This document shows, one piece after another, positions 26,700 to 33,796 of a DNA stretch of 33,984 nt. The translations under genes were made by a program, and so were the position numbers. The notes under the pieces were generated by a model. That model worked only from the letters and a program-made list of their open reading frames with translations, searched no databases and was not told where the DNA came from. Source of the stretch: Prevotella sp. Its GTDB lineage: Bacteria > Bacteroidota > Bacteroidia > Bacteroidales > Bacteroidaceae. Numbering within the stretch: position 1 is the stretch's first letter; each line of letters opens with the position of its first letter. Location: positions 1 through 33,984 of the forward strand of contig JAFQQY010000017.1 of the NCBI GenBank assembly GCA_017410365.1, written 5' to 3'.

Positions 26700-27875
26700 T
26701 TATTCTCCTTTTGTTAATTCATTATATAGTGCCATTCCTTTCATTGTCAGCAGATACTTCTGCCGTGGATGCCGAGGAGAGTCGGGATAGAGCATTCGCA
26801 CATATCCTTCCTTCATGGCAGGATTCAGGTGATATTCCAAGAAATTCGGTCTGTGTTTCAATTCTAACAATTTCATCAATTGAGAAATTGAGACTGACTC
26901 ATTGCCAATCTTCTTGATGAGGTTATTAATCAATGTATTATTGGTGTGCAGTAAATCCTGTACTTGTTCGGGTACTTGTTCGGGTACTTGTTCGGGTACT
27001 TGTGGGATACTTGTAGAATCCGCAAGATTCGGCTGCACACTCCATTCTGCCGTTGGATGAATATGCAAATAGCGGTTACGCAAATCCCATTGCTCACCCA
27101 GCAGAAGGTTTCGGAAGAAACGTTCAAGATACTGCGGACTGTAATCAATGCCCTCCACAGCACTACGATAGTTTGCACGCACCAGAGCATTGCGGAAATA
27201 CCAAGAATGGTCTGCAAACATATCATTCTCTACCTTGAACCCAATATCACGCAAATATAAAATAGTAAACACCGCCGTTGTACGAGTGTTACCTTCACCA
27301 AAGGCATGTATCTGCCATATTCCAGAAACAAAGCGAGTGATATGAGCAATCAACTCGTCAGACGAAATGCTTTTATAACTAAAACTGCGTTCCTGTTCTA
27401 TATCGTGGTCCAATGCTCTGCGCAAGTCCTCCCAATTCAGATAATGCACTGTGTCATAGTTCAGCACCCATTCCTTCTTTGTGATATCATAGTCGCGCAC
27501 TTGTCCTGCATGCTTAAATACACCCTCAAAGATTCTCCGATGCAGAGCGATGTAGCCTTTTGTGCTGAAGTCCAATGCCTCAGAAGAAAGAATTTTGGTA
27601 ATGTTTGCAGATACTTTATCGGCTTCCTGCTTGTCATCATCGTCGGGTTCACGCTTCGTCTTCGACTGGTAATAGGTCTTTATCAGTTCCCGTGCCTCGT
27701 CAATGTCTATTTCCCCTTCGATATGTTTGCGAGCAGTCTCTTTCAGATAGTCTGATGTCTTCAAACCATCCACAGCTTGCAAGCCAATAGCCGTCCGCCA
27801 GATGGAAGCCTTTTCTTTCTTGTCAGGCTCACCCTGTCGGATGTACTCCTCAAAATCCAAATATCCTTCCTTCAT
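26700..27875 (-). CDS. Fic-domain protein with winged-helix C-terminus
   Basis: Fic enzymes transfer AMP, or other phosphate-containing groups, to protein targets. The 391 residues start with an IRQGEPDKKEKASIW segment, then ETARKHIEGEIDIDEARELI, loosely like VbhA-type antitoxin helices. The Fic core has HAFGEGNTRTTA at residues 190-201 in place of HxFx(D/E)GNGRxxR: the His, Glu, Gly-Asn and first Arg are kept, but Gly is Thr 197 and the last Arg is Ala 201. A VPEQ tandem repeat at about residues 291-305 links to a C-terminal winged-helix-like domain (ISQLMKLLELKHRPNF onward). It lies between a DUF4268-like fragment (15 bases) and hsdR (5 bases). Similar Fic genes are often seen in type I RM loci of gut bacteria. 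Target and activity are unknown. Confidence 0.9.
   Translation of the reverse strand: MKEGYLDFEEYIRQGEPDKKEKASIWRTAIGLQAVDGLKTSDYLKETARKHIEGEIDIDEARELIKTYYQSKTKREPDDDDKQEADKVSANITKILSSEALDFSTKGYIALHRRIFEGVFKHAGQVRDYDITKKEWVLNYDTVHYLNWEDLRRALDHDIEQERSFSYKSISSDELIAHITRFVSGIWQIHAFGEGNTRTTAVFTILYLRDIGFKVENDMFADHSWYFRNALVRANYRSAVEGIDYSPQYLERFFRNLLLGEQWDLRNRYLHIHPTAEWSVQPNLADSTSIPQVPEQVPEQVPEQVQDLLHTNNTLINNLIKKIGNESVSISQLMKLLELKHRPNFLEYHLNPAMKEGYVRMLYPDSPRHPRQKYLLTMKGMALYNELTKGE
26961..27007 (-). repeat. 12-bp tandem repeat inside fic encoding VPEQ
   Basis: Three perfect copies of TACTTGTTCGGG (+ strand) at 26961-26996 are followed by a decayed fourth copy. Each unit encodes V-P-E-Q, so gain or loss of units keeps the reading frame while changing the linker length. 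Confidence 0.92.
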
Positions 27876-27890
27876 GTTGTTTGTTTTTAT

Positions 27891-28043
27891 TTATTCGCCA
27901 AACAATTCCAACTCAATATCTATCGCATCACCCAGCAGCGTAAGATTCTCTTCCTGCGCAAACCACTTTGTGAAGTCATTTTCCTCATGAGGCCATACCG
28001 ACCTTAAATCGGTAATTCTTATCATCTTGCCTAATTTATCCAT
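27891..28043 (-). pseudogene. 50-residue fragment like the N-terminus of DUF4268 proteins
   Basis: A complete ATG-to-TAA frame encodes 50 residues beginning MDKLGKMIRITDLRSVWPHE and continuing DFTKWFAQEENLTLLGDAI. This matches the first 45 or so residues of DUF4268-domain proteins as I recall them (LGK, a D-L-R, W-x-HE, DF-x-x-W, EN-L-x-L-L). Those proteins normally run for hundreds of residues and include a nuclease-like domain; here the frame stops exactly where that would start and fic follows 15 bases later. No continuation in another frame is visible. It starts 10 bases after the upstream gene stop. It may be a decayed remnant or a small functional peptide gene; I lean to remnant. Confidence 0.65.
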
Positions 28044-28053
28044 AATGCCACAA

Positions 28054-28941
28054 TTATCTCTTTAGTTCATACTTATAATCTTCTTTCAATTCTTTTATTA
28101 GAGATTTTGTTGTTCTCTCCATATTCCTGTAATAGTGAAGTGGCAAGTAACTCTCTTTATTATTAATTGAGGAGTCACACAAAGCCCTTTCCTCACGATA
28201 TTCTTTCCACTTGTCAATGTAACTGAAATCATTATAATGGAACGGACCTTTATCTTGCTTTAATCTAAGAGTGTCTATTAACTCTTCGAGTTCTTTATCT
28301 GCTTTTTCGAATTCTTTTTGGGCAATTTTGATTTCTTCAATACCACTTAAATGGTCAGAATACAAAGTATTTCTGATAATATCATCCGAATCATCTATGA
28401 ACTCAATAGCATGAGAAATTAGTTTTCTTGCACTATCTATATCAATATTCTTTTTCAGAGGAACTTCATGACAATAAATATGCCTAAGCCTAAATATCTC
28501 AGAAACAGACTCTAATATTGCTTCTCCATTATCTTTCTTCCTAAATTCTGACAAGAAATTAATGCCAATTAGTTTTGATATGGCATTATCAATATCTTCT
28601 AATTTGCTACAAGGTATTAAAAGTGATAAATAATCACTTAATGAAATAGTATTCTCTTCAAAAGCCCCTATTACATCAAAATTAAACTTAGTGTCTTTAA
28701 ATAAGTCTATATTTTTCAGGTTCTTCTTTACTTTTGGATTTACAAGAATTTCCTGATACTCATCTCTGAATAATTGCTCAAAACAAGCTACAATTTTAAC
28801 AGGAACATACTCTAACAGTTGAGGATTATCCATTGTATAACATAATTCCCGCAAATCATAAAGCTCTATTTGAGCCTGGAAATTGGTTTTTCCTCGCTCT
28901 AATGATTCTGTTAATTCCGATAACTGTAACTGCTTTTTCAT
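28054..28941 (-). CDS. HEPN-like protein with RxxxxH motif in RM operon
   Basis: This 295-residue protein is of no family I can name with certainty. It is mainly helical and charged. EYVPVKIVACFEQLFRDEY near residue 50 followed by RHIYCHE at about 153-159 is the pattern of HEPN-domain proteins, whose RxxxxH motif forms the RNase site. The C-terminal part is strongly charged with Glu/Lys-rich helices (EKADKELEELIDTLR). It is notably AT-rich: 14 G+C in the 60 bases at 28681-28740. I start at the ATG at 28941, 23 bases after the hsdS stop; a TTG two codons upstream is less likely. Function is inferred as an RNA-targeting effector or partner; no toxin activity is shown. Confidence 0.75.
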   Translation of the reverse strand: MKKQLQLSELTESLERGKTNFQAQIELYDLRELCYTMDNPQLLEYVPVKIVACFEQLFRDEYQEILVNPKVKKNLKNIDLFKDTKFNFDVIGAFEENTISLSDYLSLLIPCSKLEDIDNAISKLIGINFLSEFRKKDNGEAILESVSEIFRLRHIYCHEVPLKKNIDIDSARKLISHAIEFIDDSDDIIRNTLYSDHLSGIEEIKIAQKEFEKADKELEELIDTLRLKQDKGPFHYNDFSYIDKWKEYREERALCDSSINNKESYLPLHYYRNMERTTKSLIKELKEDYKYELKR

Positions 28942-28964
28942 ATACAATATATTTTCATCGCATT

Positions 28965-30125
28965 TTATTGCCCCATCTTCGCCAAAAGCAAAGACTGAGA
29001 TTCGGTTAGTTTTTCGTTTTCTTGTATTTGTATGCTCACATGTGAAAAGATAGTATCTGTCTTGTTTGTAAAATCTTTAAGAATACCTTTTGGAGGTATC
29101 ATAATCTCAAATGATTCTATTTCAGATTTTGTGATAGCTTCTCTAGTTGATCCTGATTGGCTCATACCCAATAACGAACGTTTTGCATCTTTTGAGCACA
29201 ATACACAAAGGATGTAATACTGCATAAAATCCTCTTTAGAACGGATAATCATAACGTGCTGATTTACACGAGCAGGCAATACATCCTTAGGGACCATACA
29301 GCATCTTGCAACAGATGCTCCTGTAATATTAAATAGTATATCTTTCTCTATTACGGTAACGCCATCAAGTAATGCAGCTTGTTTATCGGATATATGAGCA
29401 AGTTCTTCGTAGCAGAAGTTCATATCGAAAACATTCATACTCCTTATGAGTGAAACACCAGTTTTCCCATAACCACCTTTTCCCCCTTTTGGTGTTGCCC
29501 CACTTCCTATCTTTGAACAAACTTCTCCCAACGTCCCCATTCTCCACCCTTCAGGAAGGTTTTCTTTGTCGATGTTATCGACGAAGGTTTTACGGTAGAG
29601 GGCTTGGGCGGTGGCTTCGAGGTGCTGAATCATTTGATTGTTGAGACGGATGCGGTTGGTCAGTGTTTCGTATTCTGCTACGATTTCCCGTTGGCGAGTG
29701 ATGGAGGGGATGGGAAGTTGTACATCACATAGTTCGTCCCAGTCGAATATCTCACGAGCACTTCCATGAGAATGGAAACGTGCATAACGGTCAAACTCTG
29801 GACGACGAAACCACATCATCAAATACTCTGGCAATAGTTGTTCGTGGTCAATAACCTCAAAAACAGTATATGCCTGAGAAACAATTGCATTATCATATTT
29901 ATCAAGTAAACCAATAGCTATTTTGTCACCACGTCGTGAAGTATCAGCGATATAAACTAACTGATTTCTTTCAACAACTTTATATGTAGACATATCCGTA
30001 CCAATGGTGTTAGCAATCGAAGACATAAATTCCTTCGATACGCTAAGCCCCAGCAAGTTCGTAACCTTCAACTCCCGATTACGAACATTCACCTCTCTGA
30101 TATAGTCGCCTAAACAGTTCTTCAT
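28965..30125 (-). CDS. hsdS: Type I restriction enzyme specificity subunit (HsdS)
   Basis: HsdS recognises the two halves of the target site and bridges the HsdM and HsdR subunits. The 386 residues hold two target-recognition domains: the first about residues 1-150 (ending FDWDELCDVQLPIPSITRQREIV), then a helical conserved region (EYETLTNRIRLNNQMIQHLE), and the second from LPEGWRMGTLGEVCSKIGSG to about 350, with a final helical repeat (SIQIQENEKLTESQSLLLAKMG). Both domains are complete, so the subunit looks intact. The central helical region is visibly richer in G+C than the flanking recognition domains. The target sequence cannot be predicted. The ATG overlaps the HEPN gene end by only a 1-base gap (TAA-T-ATG). 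Confidence 0.95.
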   Translation of the reverse strand: MKNCLGDYIREVNVRNRELKVTNLLGLSVSKEFMSSIANTIGTDMSTYKVVERNQLVYIADTSRRGDKIAIGLLDKYDNAIVSQAYTVFEVIDHEQLLPEYLMMWFRRPEFDRYARFHSHGSAREIFDWDELCDVQLPIPSITRQREIVAEYETLTNRIRLNNQMIQHLEATAQALYRKTFVDNIDKENLPEGWRMGTLGEVCSKIGSGATPKGGKGGYGKTGVSLIRSMNVFDMNFCYEELAHISDKQAALLDGVTVIEKDILFNITGASVARCCMVPKDVLPARVNQHVMIIRSKEDFMQYYILCVLCSKDAKRSLLGMSQSGSTREAITKSEIESFEIMIPPKGILKDFTNKTDTIFSHVSIQIQENEKLTESQSLLLAKMGQ

Positions 30126-30126
30126 A

Positions 30127-31098
30127 TTATTCCAATTTTACGGTAATCGTTTCAGTGATGGTATTTGCATTCGCCTTGATAAATTCCTGAATAGTCGATA
30201 ACAATATTGCAGTTGCTAATATCATTGGTTCACGCTGATCCATAAACCTGTCAAAATCTTCATCGGGACCATAAAAAGTATTCCAACTCTTTTGTATATT
30301 CGTACTTCCATGAACTAACAAAGAGCGCATACGATACATTTCATTAATTTGATTCTTCAGATATTTCTCTTTGCCTAATGGATATTCTCCCAATAACGCT
30401 TTTGTCTTGCGTCTCAATTGCTCTAAAATAGATTCTTCCTTATTGCTGCCATCATTATAGATTGCTTCTATTCCCAATAGTACATAAAAAATATATGTTT
30501 TTTCGTCGGCATCACTATATGATAATGCGTGTAACGCTCTATCAAGAGGTGTTTTACTAATATCAAAAAGAAAATTCGTTTTACTGAGAATCCACTCCCA
30601 ACAATCTTCGATAGACAATTCTTCTATTGAAGGCCATAGGCACAACTCGTCTGCTAATGAAAACAGGTCTGAGCTATACTTGAAATGACTACACACGGGG
30701 GCTCCATTACAATATATTGCACCACCATTTATATGTAATAAACTTGGATAAGCAAGATTTATTACAAAGCATAAATCCTTAATGCGGCCCTCGAAAACGC
30801 AATTATAGAAATCGCCATACGCTTTCGTGTAGATTTCCAAGGATATATAAATAGTCGTTTTTATGCTGATTATATCAACATCGTCATCTACACTAAATGT
30901 AAATGGATAGATTTTGTCATGTATGGGGACTTGTGGGTTAAAAGCAGTTAATTCATCGATAAATTCTTGTAATTCATCTTTTATTGCCTGATTTATGGTT
31001 CCGTCTTCTTTATGAATATAACACGCCCACTTCAATTTCGCTTCATAGTGTAGCGGAATTAGTTCTTCGTCTTTTATATCTTTATTAGACAATGTCAT
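30127..31098 (-). CDS. Apea-like HEPN protein in RM operon
   Basis: This 323-residue protein sits between hsdM and hsdS. The C-terminal half has the pattern of Apea-like HEPN proteins: FYVLLGIEAIYNDGSN, then KALLGEYPLG, then MYRMRSLLVHGST with RSLLVH at about residues 258-263 as the RxxxxH motif. The N-terminal half is an unrecognised alpha/beta region with no signal peptide or membrane segment. HEPN domains with intact RxxxxH are often metal-independent RNases in toxin and anti-phage systems, but many are uncharacterised. It begins 11 bases after the hsdM stop and ends 1 base before hsdS, so it is firmly part of the operon. Role inferred as an RNase effector or as a structural partner. Confidence 0.82.
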   Translation of the reverse strand: MTLSNKDIKDEELIPLHYEAKLKWACYIHKEDGTINQAIKDELQEFIDELTAFNPQVPIHDKIYPFTFSVDDDVDIISIKTTIYISLEIYTKAYGDFYNCVFEGRIKDLCFVINLAYPSLLHINGGAIYCNGAPVCSHFKYSSDLFSLADELCLWPSIEELSIEDCWEWILSKTNFLFDISKTPLDRALHALSYSDADEKTYIFYVLLGIEAIYNDGSNKEESILEQLRRKTKALLGEYPLGKEKYLKNQINEMYRMRSLLVHGSTNIQKSWNTFYGPDEDFDRFMDQREPMILATAILLSTIQEFIKANANTITETITVKLE

Positions 31099-31109
31099 AG
31101 TACCAACTA

Positions 31110-32672
31110 TTAAAGGTTATATCCTAACTTCTCAAAGAGGTCTTTCAACTGCTGTTTGCTCTCTTCTTCCTGCTGCAAGAGGTCGCGCATTTCGGTTTGC
31201 AATTGCTTCATCTTGGCGTCGAAGTCTATCTGCTCGTCACGGTTGCGGAACTCGATGTATTTGCTGGGTACGAGGCTCCAGCCTTTCTTCTCTATCTCGT
31301 CGAGAGTAGCTGAATAGCAATATTCGGGTTCGTTGTGATAGGTCTGTTCGTAACCCACACGCTGCCAGTTGTGGAAGTTCTCGGCTATCTGCTGTATCTG
31401 CTCCGCTGAGAACTGGATGTATTTCTTCTCGAACGGCTCTCCCCACTGGCGAAGGTCGATGAACAGCACCTCGTTCTCGCGATTGCGATAACGAATCATC
31501 TTGCCGTTCTGCTCAACCATTCGGGCTTTCTTGTTGTTATTCAAAATCCAAAGCGTCACGCTGATATCCGTAGAATAGAACATATTTCGTGGAAGAATAA
31601 CAATCGCCTCCACCAAATGGTTTTGAAGCAGTTGCTTGCGGATGGCCAACTCCGTGCCGTCGCCACTCAAAGCGCCATTGGCAAGTAGGAATCCTGCCGT
31701 GCCATTGGCAGAGAGTTTACTTACAATATTAAGAATCCAACCATAGTTGGCATTGCTTGTTGGCGGAACATCGTAACCCATCCAACGAGCATCATCCACC
31801 AACTCATTATCTGCCCGCCATGCCTTTTGGTTGAAAGGAGGATTTGCCATGATGAAGTCTGCCTTCAGATCCTTATGCTGGTCGTTATGGAAGGTATCAG
31901 CAGCCATCTCGCCGAGATTACAGGCAATACCGCGAATGGCGAGGTTCATCTTTGCCAGCTTATAGGTGGTATTGGTGTATTCCTGACCATAGACAGAAAT
32001 ATCGCGCTTGTTACCGTGATGTGCCTCGATGAACTTCATACTTTGAACAAACATACCGCCAGAACCACAACAAGGGTCATATATCTTACCACGATAAGGT
32101 TCAATCATCTCGGCAATAAGGTTGACGATGGTCTTAGGCGTATAGTATTCACCTTTACCCTTACCCTCGGCAATGGCAAATTTGCCGAGAAAATACTCAT
32201 AAACACGTCCAATAAGATCGTTTTCCGGGTCCTTCAGCGTGTCTATCTTGTTTATTTCGTCGAGCAATGCCGAAAGTTTAGTCCTGTCTAACGATAGTCC
32301 TGCATAATAATTGCTTGGCAGGGCGCCCTTCAAGGTAGCATTGCTCTGTTCTACTTTCGCCAAAGCCTTGTCTATCTTGATTGCAATATCGTTCTGCTTG
32401 GCATTTTCAATAAGATAATCCCAACGGCTTTCTGGCTCAAGATAAAAGACGTTCTTAGCGTTATAAAACACGGGATTATCTGCAAAAGCTTCCTTACCTT
32501 CTGCTACCAACTCCTTGCGTCGCTCTGCAAAGCGGTCGTTGGCATATTTTAAGAAAATAAGACTTAGCACCACATGTTTATACTCCGATGGTTCCACAGA
32601 GCCACGCAGTTTGTTAGCCGATTCCCAAAGAGTCTCTTCAATAGACTTTTCCTTTATCTGTTTCTTTGCCAT
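31110..32672 (-). CDS. hsdM: Type I DNA methyltransferase (HsdM)
   Basis: HsdM is the adenine methyltransferase subunit of a type I RM complex; with HsdS it protects host sites. From the ATG at 32672 it has 520 residues. The N-terminal helical domain (LWESANKLRGSVEPSEYKHVVL) is followed by the catalytic core: EYYTPKTIVNLIAEM, SAM-binding motif I DPCCGSGGM at about 199-207, and the catalytic NPPF at about 277-280. The last 40 residues form the usual coiled region (MKQLQTEMRDLLQQEEESKQQLKDL, split here for length) that contacts HsdS. An upstream TTG at 32741 is rejected because a TAACTTTG -7 element lies at 32708-32715, between it and the ATG. It is the first gene of the operon. Confidence 0.96.
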   Translation of the reverse strand: MAKKQIKEKSIEETLWESANKLRGSVEPSEYKHVVLSLIFLKYANDRFAERRKELVAEGKEAFADNPVFYNAKNVFYLEPESRWDYLIENAKQNDIAIKIDKALAKVEQSNATLKGALPSNYYAGLSLDRTKLSALLDEINKIDTLKDPENDLIGRVYEYFLGKFAIAEGKGKGEYYTPKTIVNLIAEMIEPYRGKIYDPCCGSGGMFVQSMKFIEAHHGNKRDISVYGQEYTNTTYKLAKMNLAIRGIACNLGEMAADTFHNDQHKDLKADFIMANPPFNQKAWRADNELVDDARWMGYDVPPTSNANYGWILNIVSKLSANGTAGFLLANGALSGDGTELAIRKQLLQNHLVEAIVILPRNMFYSTDISVTLWILNNNKKARMVEQNGKMIRYRNRENEVLFIDLRQWGEPFEKKYIQFSAEQIQQIAENFHNWQRVGYEQTYHNEPEYCYSATLDEIEKKGWSLVPSKYIEFRNRDEQIDFDAKMKQLQTEMRDLLQQEEESKQQLKDLFEKLGYNL

Positions 32673-32707
32673 TTTCTCTCGATTATAATGCTTTAGGATA
32701 TTATTCG

Positions 32708-32715
32708 CAAAGTTA
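32708..32715 (-). promoter_or_regulatory. Bacteroidetes -7 element for the hsd operon
   Basis: The - strand reads TAACTTTG, a TAnnTTTG match, 35 bases upstream of the hsdM ATG. No other such element is seen between the genes down to hsdR, consistent with a single transcript. Confidence 0.65.
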
Positions 32716-32840
32716 CTAATTCTTTCGCAAATAAACATCAAAAGAACTTATTTTTGATTTCTTTTGTCGCATAAAAAACATCTTGCAGAAGACAATCGTC
32801 TTCTAACTTTCATTTGTTTCTCCATTTCAAATCTTTTTAC

Positions 32841-32848
32841 TATCTTTG
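32841..32848 (+). promoter_or_regulatory. Bacteroidetes -7 element for the PPC-domain gene
   Basis: TATCTTTG matches TAnnTTTG and lies 37 bases upstream of the ATG at 32886. Confidence 0.65.
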
Positions 32849-32885
32849 CGGTCTATAGCACATTGTAATTTAAAACAAGAGAAAC

Positions 32886-33323
32886 ATGGAAAGAAACTAT
32901 ACATTCAGCGATATTGGCGAAGACAAATATGTGGTTAGCATAGCCAATCATGCCGAGGTGTTTGAAACGCTAAAGCAGTTCTGCATCGATATGGACATTA
33001 CAGCCGGCATCATTCATGGTATCGGAGCAGTAAGCGAAGCAACGCTGCGCTTCTTCAATCCCATTACGAAGCAGTATGTTGACAAGACATTCACCGAGCA
33101 GATGGAGATAGCCAATCTTACAGGCAATATCTCTACACTGAACGGCGAGACGTATCTGCACCTGCACGTGGTACTGGGACGTGCCGACTATACAGCCCTG
33201 GCCGGTCATCTGCTCTCAACAACGATTTGCGGAGCGGGTGAGTTTGTTGTAGAGGAGTATTTCGAAACCATCGAGCGAAAGTTGGATGAGGAGATTGGGT
33301 TGAATGTTTATGATTTGGAATAG
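32886..33323 (+). CDS. PPC/DUF296-domain protein, predicted DNA-binding
   Basis: This 145-residue protein is a single PPC (DUF296) domain, the fold shared with plant AT-hook regulators and with bacterial trimeric proteins of unclear role. Seen in the sequence are AGIIHGIGAVSEATLRFF, then LTGNIS, TYLHLHVVLGRADYTALAGHLLS, and ICGAGEFVVEEY, all of which fit the family. The histidine-rich HLH...GH set could bind a metal. There is no AT-hook or second domain. It is divergent from the hsd operon, has its own -7 element and starts at a clear ATG. Whether it regulates the neighbouring operon is unknown; the position alone makes it worth a check. Confidence 0.9.
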   Translation: MERNYTFSDIGEDKYVVSIANHAEVFETLKQFCIDMDITAGIIHGIGAVSEATLRFFNPITKQYVDKTFTEQMEIANLTGNISTLNGETYLHLHVVLGRADYTALAGHLLSTTICGAGEFVVEEYFETIERKLDEEIGLNVYDLE

Positions 33324-33355
33324 CTTGTAAAGAACTAAACTTCCGTACAAAGACT

Positions 33356-33796
33356 TCACCTTCCTAATGATATATGCATGTATGCTCCATAACCACGTTT
33401 TCCTTCGTCAATTTGAAAAAACAATTCTTCGGGGCAACCATCCAGTAATAAATCTTCTTTCGCTTTTATTGAGAACTCGGTTTGGCTTTTGTGTTCAAGC
33501 GTCAACCATAGATAAACTATTTTATTGTTTATAGGAATTAATTTCGTTCCTTTGCCTTCTAAACAATCTCTATATTTTTCTGAAACAATAGCACTTTCAA
33601 ATATGGCATCGTGACGTATATCAATTATCACTTCCTCTCCTTTGTTAATGTTTATCAAAGTGTCTTTGGCATGAAATATATTAATACCACCATCCAAATA
33701 GTTTTCTATATAAACATATTCTTCATCATCACTGCTACATGAACAGAACGAACCGATGCCTATAAACAGGCAGAATGCCAATAATATTTTTTTCAT
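33356..33796 (-). CDS. Small lipoprotein of unknown function
   Basis: This 146-residue protein is not recognised. It has a lipoprotein signal peptide: KK, a hydrophobic core, then GSFCSCSSDDEEYV. The two cysteines are two residues apart, and the acidic run after the lipid Cys is like Bacteroidetes export signals for surface lipoproteins. The remainder is an unrecognised domain rich in beta-type residues (YLWLTLEHKSQTEFSIK). It is convergent with the PPC-domain gene, the stop codons being 32 bases apart, with no obvious hairpin between them. It is AT-rich like the HEPN genes. Likely an outer-membrane surface lipoprotein; its function cannot be inferred. Confidence 0.82.
   Translation of the reverse strand: MKKILLAFCLFIGIGSFCSCSSDDEEYVYIENYLDGGINIFHAKDTLININKGEEVIIDIRHDAIFESAIVSEKYRDCLEGKGTKLIPINNKIVYLWLTLEHKSQTEFSIKAKEDLLLDGCPEELFFQIDEGKRGYGAYMHISLGR

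Noticed and set aside
26700-27875. Self-inhibited class II Fic protein
   Set aside because: The N-terminal helix ARKHIEGEI looks similar to antitoxin helices but lacks Ser/Thr at the required place before EG, so I do not claim self-inhibition.
32673-32741. HsdM start at the upstream TTG
   Set aside because: The -7 element at 32708-32715 lies within that extension and the family N-terminus begins at MAKKQIKEK.
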